From Metabacillus halosaccharovorans (lineage in GTDB: Bacteria; Bacillota; Bacilli; Bacillales; Bacillaceae): a stretch of DNA of 64,000 nucleotides. The translations under genes and the position numbers were made by a program. The notes below the pieces were generated by a model. That model did not search any database. It saw only the letters and a list, made by a program, of their open reading frames with translations, and was not told the DNA's origin. Shown here piece by piece: positions 1 to 8,455 of the stretch. Position 1 is the first letter of the stretch; each line of letters starts with the position of its first letter. The stretch is taken from NCBI RefSeq assembly GCF_002019635.1, contig NZ_KV917372.1:1-64000 (forward strand), in the 5' to 3' direction.

Positions 1-11
1 AATTAACACAA

Positions 12-41
12 AACCTTCCAAATCTAAACAAACGGAAGGTT
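12..41. terminator. Hairpin near left edge
   Basis: Inverted arms AACCTTCC (12-19) and GGAAGGTT (34-41) flank a 14-base loop. It may terminate a gene lying left of the window. The rest of 1-230 is AT-rich and shows no gene or RNA that I recognise; it should contain the downstream end of the IS remnant, but I could not find a clear terminal repeat. Confidence 0.4.
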
Positions 42-230
42 ATTTGGCATGCTTATTTTTAGTATAGCATGATATATTTTAAGTTTTTAATGAAAAATAT
101 TGACAAACTATTAGCTGGTTTAGTTAAACAAGTTTATTTCGATTATACAAATTTTAACATAAGTTCTTAAAGAGGTTTCCGGCTTATTTCAAATTTTTGC
201 ACACCAAATATACCATCAAAAACGGAATTT

Positions 231-1241
231 TTAAGCAGTTCTTAATATCTTCACTGTAGAATGTTTGGAATTCCGGCAAGAACCTAAGAGGAGTTGTTTT
301 ACCCGTTCAGATTTGGCAATAGTTTTTGTTTGGTTAATATATTTGAACCAGAAAAGGTAGTTATCCAAGAACTTGGTCGCCACACCTTTAAATCTTTGCA
401 TAAATTTCTTGAGCTGAGCGTGATAAGCATTGACGTGTTGGATATGGTAAATTGACTTCTTGACGTAAATTCCCTTTCGAATATTCACAATTTCGTGCTT
501 TAGCTCTTTTTCTGCTGCAAACTTCATATAATTGGTTGCGTTATCCGAGCATAACAAAGCGTTATTTTCTATAAATTGACCCAATACACGATCTATCTCA
601 GTACTTTTAATTCTCCCTGTGCCGGCCATTTCCGAAATTACTTGTCCATTTCGATCCTGGGCTACAAGCACGCATATTTGTTCATTAGAAATGCCCCTTT
701 TTGTAGCTACACCGCCTCATTTACGGGCCTCACGGTGGGAGATATCTTTTTTGCCTTTGTGACTTTCCAAAAAGTAAGTTTCATCACTCTCGACAATTCC
801 TTTTAATTTACTGTGGCCTAATGACCTAAGAGCATTAAGGATTTTATGCCGCCAATAGAAAGCGGTTGAGCTATGTGTTTTTAAAACATCAGTGATTTTA
901 GGCAACGTATAGCCATCAACCATCATCTTGAAGTATTCCATCCATTTACTTGGGTAATGGGTGCACGATAGGGGAGTGTTAGTCATATCATTGAACGTTT
1001 TCCCGCAATCTTTACAGAGGTATCATTGCCTTCCTCGATATTTTCCGTTCTTTTTAACCAAGACACTTCCACAATGTAAACAAGCATGGCCTTCGTGAAA
1101 TCGACTTTCACGGATATCCTTAATTATCTTTGCTACGTATCCTTGATCTGCCGGAAACAATAGAAACTTAATCGCATTATATAACTTAAATTGTTCTGAT
1201 TTAGGTAGTTCTGAGAATCCCTGGAATAAACTTTCCCACAT
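231..1241 (-). pseudogene. IS1595-family transposase, two nonsense codons
   Basis: One continuous minus-strand frame of about 337 codons encodes an ISXO2/IS1595-type transposase but is broken by two in-frame TGA codons at 1023-1025 and 717-719. The N-terminal part carries a zinc-ribbon (CLHCGS, then CKDCGKTF after the first stop). The catalytic part shows the first acidic motif ESDETYF, a second Asp in CSDNATNY, and the conserved block HVNAYHAQLKKFMQRFKGVA. Both stops fall where Arg fits (RGRQ-stop-YLCKDC and EARK-stop-GGVATKRG), so each is explained by one CGA to TGA transition. No frameshift is needed. The element is probably immobile. Terminal inverted repeats could not be assigned. Confidence 0.85.
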
Positions 1242-1295
1242 TTTTACCGCCTCCTAGAACGCAATTATAGCAAGGTCCAATTAGTATCGGGAAAA

Positions 1296-1323
1296 AACAA
1301 CAATCTATACGAAAACAGCCTTT
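1296..1323. repeat. Solo copy of a dispersed repeat end
   Basis: This stretch matches, with about three differences over 27 bases, the right arm of the inverted-repeat element at 31181-31207 (shared core CGAAAACAGCCT). No partner arm was found nearby. It lies just outside the start of the dead transposase, so it may be a leftover end of a non-autonomous element. Confidence 0.45.
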
Positions 1324-1469
1324 GTAAAAAAGCGCTATAGTTTAAGTGATAAATGCGCCCATTTACCACAAAAATGCGCCTTTTAACAATCTTTCATAGG
1401 ATTAATGAATCTTTCAGTCGAATATCTAATCTTATAGCATAGAACATTCTTAAAAGGAGTGAAGAGGTT

Positions 1470-2429
1470 ATGAAAACACGTGTAACGGAGATATTCGGCA
1501 TTAAGTACCCAATTGTCCAAGGAGGACTTGCTTACCTTGCTTATGCCAAACTAGCTGCAGCTGTATCAAATGCGGGAGGACTTGGACAAATAACTGCGGC
1601 AACACTACGTACACCTGAAAGACTTAGAGAGGAAATCCGTAAAGTACGGACACTCACCGATAAGCCCTTTGGTGTGAATCTAGCAATTGCAAAACACGAT
1701 GGTCAATATAAAGAATTACTTGAAGTGGCTATTGAAGAAAAGGTACCAGCCATTTCGATAACTGGAGGTAACCCGCAACCAGTTTTAGAAAGAATAAAAG
1801 GATGCAATATTAAAACGCTAGTTTTAGTATCGGGAGTTAGACAAGCACAAAAAGCTGAAGAATTAGGTGCAGATGCTGTAATGGCAGTAGGTCAGGAAGG
1901 TGGAGGTCATTTAGGACGTGACGATATTGGCACAATGGTGCTTGTTCCTCGTGTCGTAGATTCTGTTTCCATCCCAGTATTAGCAAGTGGAGGTATTGGT
2001 GATGGGCGCGGGTTATTGTCAGCATTCGCTCTAGGTGCGGAAGGCATTGAAATGGGTACTCGTTTTATAGCTACTCAAGAATGTGTTCATGCAAATGAAA
2101 TATACAAGCAGGAAATTCTTAGTGCGAAAGAGACAGATACAGTTGTGATAAAGAGAACATTAGGTTCACCGGGACGAGTGTTGAAAAGTCAATATGCGCT
2201 GGGTATTATCGAGCGTGAACAGGAAGGGGCAACCTATGAAGATCTGAAAGAAGTAATTAGCGGTAAAGCTAATACTAGATATATATATGATGGGGATGAA
2301 ACAGAAGGGTTTGGGTGGGCTGGTCAGGTAATCGGTCTTATCGATCATATTCCAACAGTTCAAGATTTATTTGATGAAATGATATTAACTGCAGAAAAAG
2401 GATTGAGTCGTTTGCATAAGATTTTTTAA
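1470..2429 (+). CDS. Nitronate monooxygenase family protein (FMN)
   Basis: A 319-residue TIM-barrel flavoprotein of the nitronate monooxygenase (formerly 2-nitropropane dioxygenase)/FabK superfamily, predicted cytosolic, oxidising nitronates with FMN. Visible signatures are the N-terminal KYPIVQGGLAYLAY strand, SNAGGLGQI, the GQEGGGHLGRDD loop, and the phosphate-binding segment SIPVLASGGIGDGRG followed by GAEGIEMGTRF. The start has AAAGGAG upstream. It is a single gene, with a strong bidirectional hairpin after it. FabK-type enoyl-ACP reductases share the fold and the EGGGH-like loop, so a FabK-like role is the main alternative. A second, more distant family member lies at 5095-6186. Confidence 0.8.
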   Translation: MKTRVTEIFGIKYPIVQGGLAYLAYAKLAAAVSNAGGLGQITAATLRTPERLREEIRKVRTLTDKPFGVNLAIAKHDGQYKELLEVAIEEKVPAISITGGNPQPVLERIKGCNIKTLVLVSGVRQAQKAEELGADAVMAVGQEGGGHLGRDDIGTMVLVPRVVDSVSIPVLASGGIGDGRGLLSAFALGAEGIEMGTRFIATQECVHANEIYKQEILSAKETDTVVIKRTLGSPGRVLKSQYALGIIEREQEGATYEDLKEVISGKANTRYIYDGDETEGFGWAGQVIGLIDHIPTVQDLFDEMILTAEKGLSRLHKIF

Positions 2430-2491
2430 CATTATAGTTTGATTACTTAGTTTTTTGGTATCTGTTAATTAGATAAATACACTTTGATAGA

Positions 2492-2537
2492 AGTACTCAC
2501 GGATTATAAAAAAGATTGCTCAATATCCGTGAGTACT
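2492..2537. terminator. Bidirectional terminator
   Basis: Perfect 13-bp inverted repeat: AGTACTCACGGAT at 2492-2504 and its complement at 2525-2537. It lies between the convergent nitronate monooxygenase (+) and GNAT (-) genes, with T-rich flanks, and can serve both. Confidence 0.8.
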
Positions 2538-2545
2538 ATTTCATG

Positions 2546-3079
2546 TTAGTTCCGTAAATCTAAGTCTGAACGTAACATCCCATATACAATGCTATCTGTC
2601 CATTCATTCTTATTCCAAAAATCCTGAATAAAATGAGCTTCTTTTCTCATTCCTATACGCTCACATAATTTTTGTGAAGCTTTATTTCTTGCATCAAGAT
2701 TTGCTTGTATACGATGCACATTAAATGTATCAAATAACGTCTTGACTAAACTACTCACGGCTTCTGTAGCAAAACCCCTTCCTGAAGAATCATTAGAAAA
2801 GCTATAACCAATTTCAACGGTATCTTTCATAGATGTATACCAAACAGATAAATCACCAATTACTTTTGTATTGTTGACTACTGCCAAACTTAAAGATGTT
2901 TCTTTTGTAAGTTCTCTATTTTCTAGCTTTTTATTAAATTCTTCATGCATATTTTCAATTGTCCACTTATCATGTAAAAGATATTTACATGTATCATCGT
3001 TGTTATAAATAGTAAATACATCATGTAAGTCATTACTTGTATAAGGTCTGATTGTTAATCTTTCAGTTTTAAATTCCAA
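2546..3079 (-). CDS. GNAT N-acetyltransferase (RimJ/RimL type)
   Basis: A 177-residue acetyltransferase that would move acetyl from acetyl-CoA to an N-terminal or small-molecule amine. It opens with the RimJ/RimL-like FKTERLTIRPYTSND. The acetyl-CoA site is around residues 85-100 (IGYSFSNDSSGRGFATEAV, a variant of the R/Q-x-x-G-x-G/A loop), followed by HRIQANLDARNKASQKLCERIG, typical of ribosomal-protein acetyltransferases. The start is TTG at 3079, six bases after AGGAGGA. It is monocistronic. The substrate cannot be told from sequence; similar genes are often annotated as RimJ/RimL-family proteins of unknown target. Confidence 0.85.
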   Translation of the reverse strand: MEFKTERLTIRPYTSNDLHDVFTIYNNDDTCKYLLHDKWTIENMHEEFNKKLENRELTKETSLSLAVVNNTKVIGDLSVWYTSMKDTVEIGYSFSNDSSGRGFATEAVSSLVKTLFDTFNVHRIQANLDARNKASQKLCERIGMRKEAHFIQDFWNKNEWTDSIVYGMLRSDLDLRN

Positions 3080-3241
3080 AAATGCTCCTCCTCTCTGATG
3101 CCTGAAAAAGGACTAGTTGACATCCTATTCCAATTTTAATCTATTATGATTATAAAATGAACAGGCAGTTTGATAAGAAGGTAATTTCTGATCAAGAAAC
3201 AAAATATGCATAAAGAATGAAAAGGGATGGAGAGTGAAACT

Positions 3242-3712
3242 ATGAGTGTGGATTGGAAAAAAGACCGTTTTAGAGCTATAGAACGTGGAGAAAATCCTTT
3301 GGTTATTGCAAAAATGAAAAGTGGTTATGCAGTAATTGGGGATACTCAGTTTTTGCCTGGATACTGTGTATTACTTGCATATCCGAAAGTTTACACTCTT
3401 AATGATTTAACAATTGAACAGAGAGGTGATTATTTAGTAGATATGAGTCTAATAGGTGATGCCATTCAATCTGTATGTAATCCAAGACGCTTAAATTATT
3501 CGATGTATGGAAATTCAGATGCGTTTTTGCATGCTCATATTTTTCCTCGCTATGAGTGGGAACCTGAGGATAAGAAACCTTATCCAGTTTGGCAGTATGG
3601 TGATTTATGGCATTGGGAAGAGCTGCAATACAGTGAGGAAAAACACGGTGAGTTAAGAAAGAAAATAAAAGAAAAATTAATTGAAATAATGAAGGAGAAA
3701 TATGGTGATTAA
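3242..3712 (+). CDS. HIT-like protein with altered histidine triad
   Basis: A 156-residue protein with a histidine-triad-type core: residues near FLHAHIFPRYEW line up with the HxHxH motif of nucleotide hydrolases or transferases, but the first His position is Phe. The middle, nucleophilic His is present. Activity on dinucleoside polyphosphates or similar nucleotides is possible but uncertain. I chose ATG 3242 because GGAGAG lies about seven bases upstream; the in-frame ATG at 3227 is crowded against the purine-rich site. The C-terminus is Lys/Glu rich. It is a single gene, followed by a hairpin at 3775-3809. A separate, decayed HIT gene is at 44407-44673. Confidence 0.65.
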   Translation: MSVDWKKDRFRAIERGENPLVIAKMKSGYAVIGDTQFLPGYCVLLAYPKVYTLNDLTIEQRGDYLVDMSLIGDAIQSVCNPRRLNYSMYGNSDAFLHAHIFPRYEWEPEDKKPYPVWQYGDLWHWEELQYSEEKHGELRKKIKEKLIEIMKEKYGD

Positions 3713-3774
3713 CCCTACCTTCTTTCCAACCGGTGCAAGAGTATTAAGACAAAAATAGCATTATGGCACCTTTT

Positions 3775-3809
3775 CTTCATGCAATAACACATCAAGTTAG
3801 TGCATGAAG
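3775..3809 (+). terminator. Hairpin after HIT-like gene
   Basis: CTTCATGCA (3775-3783) pairs with TGCATGAAG (3801-3809), followed after five bases by a short T run. Confidence 0.5.
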
Positions 3810-3864
3810 GTAAAGTTTTTAATATTTATAGAATATGTCTTTAAAAGAAAAATGGAGGAGTTAA

Positions 3865-4755
3865 ATGGGCGAAATGCAGGTTATCAATTTAGATAGAGTA
3901 TCCTTTCAATTAAAAGAAAGACATAACTTCGAATGGCTAACAAACATGGGAGAAGTATTCAGTGTTTTTGATGAGCAAGACTCAGGGAATATATGTTTTG
4001 GTATTGAAAAAGATGGAGTAAAAAAATTTGTGAAGTATGCAGGTGCAAAAACAAAAGAATATACCGGACAACCAGAAAAAGCGATCGAGATATTAAAGAA
4101 TTCAATTTCCCTATATGAAAATTTGCGACATAAACACTTGATAAATTTACTTGAGCATTTTGAAAAAGATACAGGATACGTGTTGGTTTTTGAGTGGTTT
4201 GAAGGTGAATGTCTTCACTCCCATTGGTCATTCCCGCCACCACATAAATACACTCACCCAGAGTCACCTTATTATCGGTTTAAAAAATTACCAATTGAAC
4301 AACGTTTAAAGTCATTTAAAAATATAGTAGAATTCCATCTAAATGTAGAAAGGAATGATTATGTAGCAGTTGATTTTTACGATGGGAGTATTTTATATGA
4401 CTTTAAAAATAATATCACGAAGATTTGTGACATTGATTTATATAAGAAAAAACCATTTATCAATCCAATGGGGCGACTGTGGGGATCATCTAGATTTATG
4501 TCCCCGGAAGAATTTGAGTTAGGTGCCAAAATTGACGAAAGAACAAACGTATTTAATATGGGAGCAATCGCATTTGGATTGTTAGGTGGAGAACTTGACC
4601 ACTCATTTTCTAAGTGGGATGCTGGACAGGAACTTTATCAAGTAGCAAATAAGGCAGTTAAATTAGATAGAGTAGAAAGATATTCAACAATAGAAGAATT
4701 CCTATCTGCTTGGGAAACAGCTTCAAAACAGGGGGTGAAACCTAGGACAGTATAG
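3865..4755 (+). CDS. Protein kinase-like protein with degenerate motifs
   Basis: A 296-residue cytosolic protein with a protein-kinase-like fold. Residues near FVKYAG may hold the ATP lysine, LRHKHLINLLEHFE resembles the N-lobe, and VAVDFYDGSILYD aligns with the catalytic loop: the Asp is kept but the usual Asn is Ser. The magnesium loop DFG is replaced by DIDLY. A later GSSRFMSPEE resembles the activation-segment GTxxYMAPE, which strongly supports kinase ancestry. Activity may be weak, or the protein may bind nucleotide only. ATG 3865 has GGAGG six bases upstream. No phosphatase, FHA or receptor partner is adjacent. Confidence 0.6.
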   Translation: MGEMQVINLDRVSFQLKERHNFEWLTNMGEVFSVFDEQDSGNICFGIEKDGVKKFVKYAGAKTKEYTGQPEKAIEILKNSISLYENLRHKHLINLLEHFEKDTGYVLVFEWFEGECLHSHWSFPPPHKYTHPESPYYRFKKLPIEQRLKSFKNIVEFHLNVERNDYVAVDFYDGSILYDFKNNITKICDIDLYKKKPFINPMGRLWGSSRFMSPEEFELGAKIDERTNVFNMGAIAFGLLGGELDHSFSKWDAGQELYQVANKAVKLDRVERYSTIEEFLSAWETASKQGVKPRTV

Positions 4756-4828
4756 CATATTAATCAGTAATCTTTATATGTATCGAGTAGTTTTTTCTTC
4801 AAGGAGTGCGTTATTGATTAACTACATT

Positions 4829-4861
4829 AAAGCGCTTTTCTTGAACAAAGAAAGGTGCTTT
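4829..4861. repeat. Dispersed hairpin (AAGCGC...TTGAACAA type)
   Basis: AAAGCGCTTTTCTT (4829-4842) pairs imperfectly with AAGAAAGGTGCTTT (4848-4861) around GAACA. Similar hairpins occur after other genes (7576, 44190, 56703). It may terminate the kinase-like gene. Confidence 0.5.
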
Positions 4862-4939
4862 CTCATGTTAGGGACAGATTGGAGAAAATCACTTAGAATG
4901 GGAAGAGGGATTGTGATGCGTTTTACATAAAATACCGGA

Positions 4940-4984
4940 GCAGGGTAGTACAGTAACGGATATTGTGTTACTGTATTACCTTGC
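4940..4984. other. Long intergenic hairpin, 18-bp stem
   Basis: Arms at 4940-4957 and 4967-4984 pair over 18 positions with only two G-U pairs and a nine-base loop. It lies between convergent genes but has no T tract on either side, so it may be a structured transcript end, a protein-binding dyad or a remnant. Apart from this hairpin and the one at 4829-4861, the gap 4756-5094 shows nothing else. Confidence 0.55.
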
Positions 4985-5094
4985 CTACTTTTATAGTAGA
5001 AATTAATAAAAAATGTCAACAAGAAATATTTGGTTGGCATTTCAAAACCTATAGGAATTAGTTTGAAAAGAGTTCTACATAGGACCCCAATGAG

Positions 5095-6186
5095 TTATAA
5101 GAACCTTTGTATATCTAAATTTATTTTGTTAGCTTCTGCAATAATATTTTTAATTAATGATTCAACTGTTTGACTTTTAGCTAATCTTGGGCTTTGACCA
5201 GACCAAAGTGACACGAAATCTAGATTATTTTGATCACTAGAAGTCTTCCTAATATCCTGGGTTAGTATATTAAGAACAGGGAAATCTGGCAAAAATCTTT
5301 CGTGCCTCTGCATTTCTAAAATAAATTTATTTTTTATTCCTCTTGCCCATTTACCAGAAAATGAACGAGTTAATACAGTATTATCCTCGGTAGCATTAAG
5401 TATTGCCTCTTTATGTATCTTATGTGCTCCACTTTCAATACAAGTCAGGAAAGCAGTACCCATTTGTACACCCTTTGCCCCTACACAAATTGAAGCCATT
5501 AACCCTCTTCCATCCATAATACCTCCTGCGGAAATAACCGGAATGTTTACATTGTCAACAACTTGTGGGATAAGTGACATTAAACCAACTAAACTCTCCT
5601 GATACCCATCGATAAAGTTCCCACGATGTCCACCGGCTTCACTTCCTTGAACAACAACAATATCCATTCCTGCTTTTTCATTTTCAACTGCTTCTCTAAC
5701 AGTAGTAGCAGTACCCACCAAAATTATGTTATTTTTTTTCAGTTTAGCAATTACTTTCTTAGAAGGAATGCCAAATGTAAAGGAACAAATAGGAACCTTC
5801 TCTTCAATTACGACCCCTATTTGATCAATAAATGTTTCGAAAACAGTGTTAAAATTAGGGATTTCAACACTATCTTTTCCAGGTAAATCCAGTTGTTTGC
5901 GAATAGGGTTTAATATTTCGTTAACTGATTTTACTTCTTCCTCTATAACATCATATTCATCAGGAACAAATAGATTTATACCGAAAGGGTTTGATGTTAA
6001 CTGTTTTATTTCTTTAATTTGTTCCCGCATTTGGTTAGGTGTCATATAACCTGCACCAATCATTCCTAGACCTCCAGAATTTGAAACCTCGGCTACTAAT
6101 TTCGAAGTTGATACTCCGCCAGCCATAGGAGCTTGTATAATCGGATATTGAATTTGTAAAAGTTCTGTCATTTCATTCTTTAGCAT
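5095..6186 (-). CDS. Nitronate monooxygenase
   Basis: A 363-residue FMN-dependent nitronate monooxygenase, closer to the classical enzymes than the gene at 1470. Signatures: LLQIQYPIIQAPMAGGVST at the N-terminus, SNSGGLGMIGAGY, the family hallmark QGSEAGGHRG, and INIPVISAGGIMDGRGL-like phosphate binding (here VNIPVISAGG), then GVQMGTAFLTC. It should detoxify propionate 3-nitronate and other nitronates in the cytosol. I prefer ATG 6186: GAGGTG sits six bases before it, and the upstream in-frame GTG at 6195 is part of that ribosome site. Upstream on the same strand is a ruined MFS gene, and beyond it a divergent LysR gene, suggesting a once-functional regulated locus. Confidence 0.88.
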   Translation of the reverse strand: MLKNEMTELLQIQYPIIQAPMAGGVSTSKLVAEVSNSGGLGMIGAGYMTPNQMREQIKEIKQLTSNPFGINLFVPDEYDVIEEEVKSVNEILNPIRKQLDLPGKDSVEIPNFNTVFETFIDQIGVVIEEKVPICSFTFGIPSKKVIAKLKKNNIILVGTATTVREAVENEKAGMDIVVVQGSEAGGHRGNFIDGYQESLVGLMSLIPQVVDNVNIPVISAGGIMDGRGLMASICVGAKGVQMGTAFLTCIESGAHKIHKEAILNATEDNTVLTRSFSGKWARGIKNKFILEMQRHERFLPDFPVLNILTQDIRKTSSDQNNLDFVSLWSGQSPRLAKSQTVESLIKNIIAEANKINLDIQRFL

Positions 6187-6530
6187 AAATCTCACCTCGT
6201 GATTTTAAATACATTCTTTTTTTGTGATGATCCGTGGTATTCTCCTTAAATTGTATTCCAAATAAAAGTATTCCTGCTCCAATTAAAATGACACTAGCTG
6301 CTCCTATCAATGCTGTATTAAAATTATACTTCTTAAAAGGAAAGGAACCTGCTAAAATTGCCCCAAGCAAATATCCTAAGTAATATAACCAGCAATTGTA
6401 TTTGAAAAAGAAAGTTCTTTTTGCATAAGTGGAAGAATAGGAGTATATGCAAATCTTCCAATCCCCATAGCAATGACTAAAGACAACATTCCTCCTAAAA
6501 AGTTACTCTATTTAAAGGATATCTGTTTTT
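6173..6530 (-). pseudogene. YbfB/YjiJ-like MFS transporter, truncated and frameshifted
   Basis: The minus-strand translation gives FLGGMLSLVIAMGIGRFAY, then TPILPLMQKELSFSNTIAGY, the characteristic first helix of YbfB/YjiJ-type MFS proteins. The frame then ends at a TAG near 6375 and resumes one frame over as GYLLGAILAGSFPFKKYN and a third hydrophobic helix, reading into the start of the downstream monooxygenase. Only about 110 of roughly 390 residues remain and no start codon is visible. A frameshift plus a large 3' deletion explains the remains. Such MFS genes are commonly found next to LysR regulators, as here. Confidence 0.75.
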
Positions 6531-6610
6531 TGGTATATTGAATAATACATAATAATGATAGTTGCTATCAGTTAATTAGATGGCTAAATGGAAGTTGGGG
6601 GAGTAATACA

Positions 6611-7471
6611 ATGGATTTGCATACATTAAAAATTTTTCAGACTGTTGCTAAAATGGGAAGTATTTCTCAAGCAGCAAGAGAACTTCAATATGCACAGTCA
6701 AATATCACAATGAAAATACAGCAGTTGGAATCGGATCTTCAAACAACGCTTTTCTATAGACATAATCGCGGAACTGCATTAACAGCCAAAGGAAGCTTGT
6801 TGCTAACATATGCAGAAAAAATATTCGATCTTATTGAAGAAACTCAAAATATGATGACTGATGATCAAACACCAAGAGGTCCGTTAATCATTGGTTCAAT
6901 GGAAACAACCGCTGCAGTTCGATTACCAAGCGTACTTTCAAAGTATCATAAAGACTTTCCTGAAGTAGATCTAACGATAAAAACAGGTTCTACGGAAGAA
7001 AATATTCAAGGAGTACTTCAGTATGAACTTGATGGAGCATTTGTAGCTGGACCTATTAAGCGCCCCGAACTGATTCAGAAGGAAATATTTGAAGAGGAAT
7101 TGGTACTAGTTACTGATACAAAACATCCACCTATTTCTTCTATTAAAGATATTCAAACAAGGACGATGCTTGTATTCCGTACTGGATGTTCTTATCGGGA
7201 AAAGCTTGAACAATGGTTACAGCAAGAGAGGATAATCCCAAATAAAATAATGGAATTTGGCACCCTGGATGCAATCATTGGTTGTGTATGTGCTGGACTT
7301 GGTCTAAGTATGCTACCACTGAGTGTGGTTGCAAAGCATATACAAGAAGGAACCCTTAGACAGCATTCAATTCCGAATGAATATGGAATAGTAAAAACAA
7401 TATTCATTTATAGAAAAGAAAGGTATGTAACTACGCCTTTATTTAAATTTATAAATACATTAGGTAATTAA
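6611..7471 (+). CDS. LysR-family transcriptional regulator
   Basis: A 286-residue LysR regulator: N-terminal winged helix (residues 1-60, DLHTLKIFQTVAKMGSISQ, then the recognition helix with NITMKIQQLE) and a periplasmic-binding-like effector domain (residues 90-286). It probably controls the divergent MFS/nitronate monooxygenase locus, but the MFS gene is broken, so the regulon may be partly orphaned. GGGGGAG lies seven bases before ATG. The effector is unknown. The intergenic region 6531-6610 should hold its operator; I could not assign a T-N11-A site with confidence. Confidence 0.88.
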   Translation: MDLHTLKIFQTVAKMGSISQAARELQYAQSNITMKIQQLESDLQTTLFYRHNRGTALTAKGSLLLTYAEKIFDLIEETQNMMTDDQTPRGPLIIGSMETTAAVRLPSVLSKYHKDFPEVDLTIKTGSTEENIQGVLQYELDGAFVAGPIKRPELIQKEIFEEELVLVTDTKHPPISSIKDIQTRTMLVFRTGCSYREKLEQWLQQERIIPNKIMEFGTLDAIIGCVCAGLGLSMLPLSVVAKHIQEGTLRQHSIPNEYGIVKTIFIYRKERYVTTPLFKFINTLGN

Positions 7472-7575
7472 AGTGAGCTTTTACGTTTAATGGGTTGAAA
7501 ATTGTCTTAAATCAAAAGCTCTTGAAGGATTTACTTAACCTAACGGGTGATCTCGGATAATAACAGTCTTCAGCA

Positions 7576-7612
7576 ATCAAGCTCTTTCCTGGAACAAGGA
7601 AAGGCGCTTATT
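7576..7612. repeat. Dispersed hairpin after lysR
   Basis: The AAGCTCTTTCCT/AAGGAAAGGCGCTT arms around GGAACA form a hairpin of the recurring intergenic family, preceded by CTTCAGCAA as at 44184. It is a plausible terminator of the LysR gene. Confidence 0.45.
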
Positions 7613-7654
7613 TCAATTTAAATTCATTTTATTAAAGAAAATAGTGAAAGTAAT

Positions 7655-7673
7655 TGGATATTTATGTTAAAAT
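7655..7673 (+). promoter_or_regulatory. Shared promoter-leader block, copy 1
   Basis: The block TGGATATTTATG-TTAAAAT recurs at 54360 and, with one change, at 58329. TG-T-TAAAAT reads as an extended -10 element. A conserved TTGTGA follows 10-13 bases later, before the ribosome site. This implies that the ATG inside the block (7664) is not the start of the next gene. Confidence 0.5.
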
Positions 7674-7705
7674 ATTTTGGGATTGTGAGAAATGAGGTGT
7701 TACGG

Positions 7706-8014
7706 TTGATAAGTGCTTCTACTTGGTTTGATCCCTATGTTTTGGAAGTTCTTGAAATACCAATAGCTATTATTCTAGGAACGCTATCAGCATGGATTAC
7801 CAGGATCGTAATACTTGGCCCGTTAATACATGTTTTACTGTCTTTGCTATTTTATATGTGGGTTTGGGGATATTTTTATTCATACAATTCATCACAATTT
7901 TTTGCTATACATATGAATCACTTGGAGTCATATCTAATAGAAGGATTTTTTATTGGTGTTACTTGGGTGTTATCAAAGGGCTTAGTAAGTACAAGAAAGA
8001 AGAATGTTTACTAA
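7706..8014 (+). CDS. Small membrane protein, unknown
   Basis: A 102-residue protein of unknown family. It has two to three hydrophobic segments (roughly residues 17-50, split into two helices, and residues 78-95) and a basic C-terminus (STRKKNVY), fitting an inner-membrane protein. I chose TTG 7706 because GAGGTG lies six bases upstream; the ATG at 7664 lies within a promoter-like block repeated elsewhere in the window. It is a single gene, and no function can be assigned. Confidence 0.5.
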   Translation: MISASTWFDPYVLEVLEIPIAIILGTLSAWITRIVILGPLIHVLLSLLFYMWVWGYFYSYNSSQFFAIHMNHLESYLIEGFFIGVTWVLSKGLVSTRKKNVY

Positions 8015-8152
8015 TATAATAGTTTGAATACATACTTAATAACCTTAAGTCATCAAGCGCTTAGATTGAAGACCATGCCTTTAAGAAGAGGGATAATATA
8101 TTCAATTGAAATATAATTTAAGCAATATTCTAATCTAAATAGGAGATAAATT

Positions 8153-8362
8153 ATGAGGAAGTATTACTTATTGCTGTTATCATTTGCAATTATTATCATA
8201 AGTGGGTGCGGATATAATGGTGAATATGTACGTTGGGGAGATACTGTACCTGTTGTGAACACAGACAGACTAGAAAAGAATAATATTCCTTATAAGATTA
8301 AAGACAATAAAGTTTATATTCCAGAAGATGCCTTTGATAAAGCAATTTTTTGTTGTTCATAG
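8153..8362 (+). CDS. Small lipoprotein, unknown
   Basis: A 69-residue predicted lipoprotein: MRKYYLLLLSFAIIIISGC is a short signal peptide ending in a lipobox (ISGC), so Cys19 would be acylated and the mature 51 residues displayed on the outer membrane face. AGGAG lies seven bases before ATG. The C-terminal AIFCCS looks abrupt, so the gene could be a truncated remnant of a longer lipoprotein. No relative recognised. Confidence 0.55.
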   Translation: MRKYYLLLLSFAIIIISGCGYNGEYVRWGDTVPVVNTDRLEKNNIPYKIKDNKVYIPEDAFDKAIFCCS

Positions 8363-8455
8363 TCCTTTTCATAAAAGTAGGTTAGCCAAAGAAGTACCGA
8401 GATTATAAACATGTATATGATTAAGAACAAATTCATATGAAAGGTGCTGCAAGTA

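Noticed and set aside
1023-1025. TGA read as an amino acid (recoding) in the transposase and HIT remnants
   Set aside because: Other intact genes here end at TGA, and the HIT and transposase remnants lack further essential parts or carry multiple stops; simple decay explains them.
1320-1400. Direct repeats AAATGCGCC before the first nitronate monooxygenase
   Set aside because: Too short and only two copies; could be an operator but cannot be supported.
4822-5040. 72-codon minus-strand frame between kinase-like gene and monooxygenase
   Set aside because: Spans two hairpins, no ribosome site and no family.
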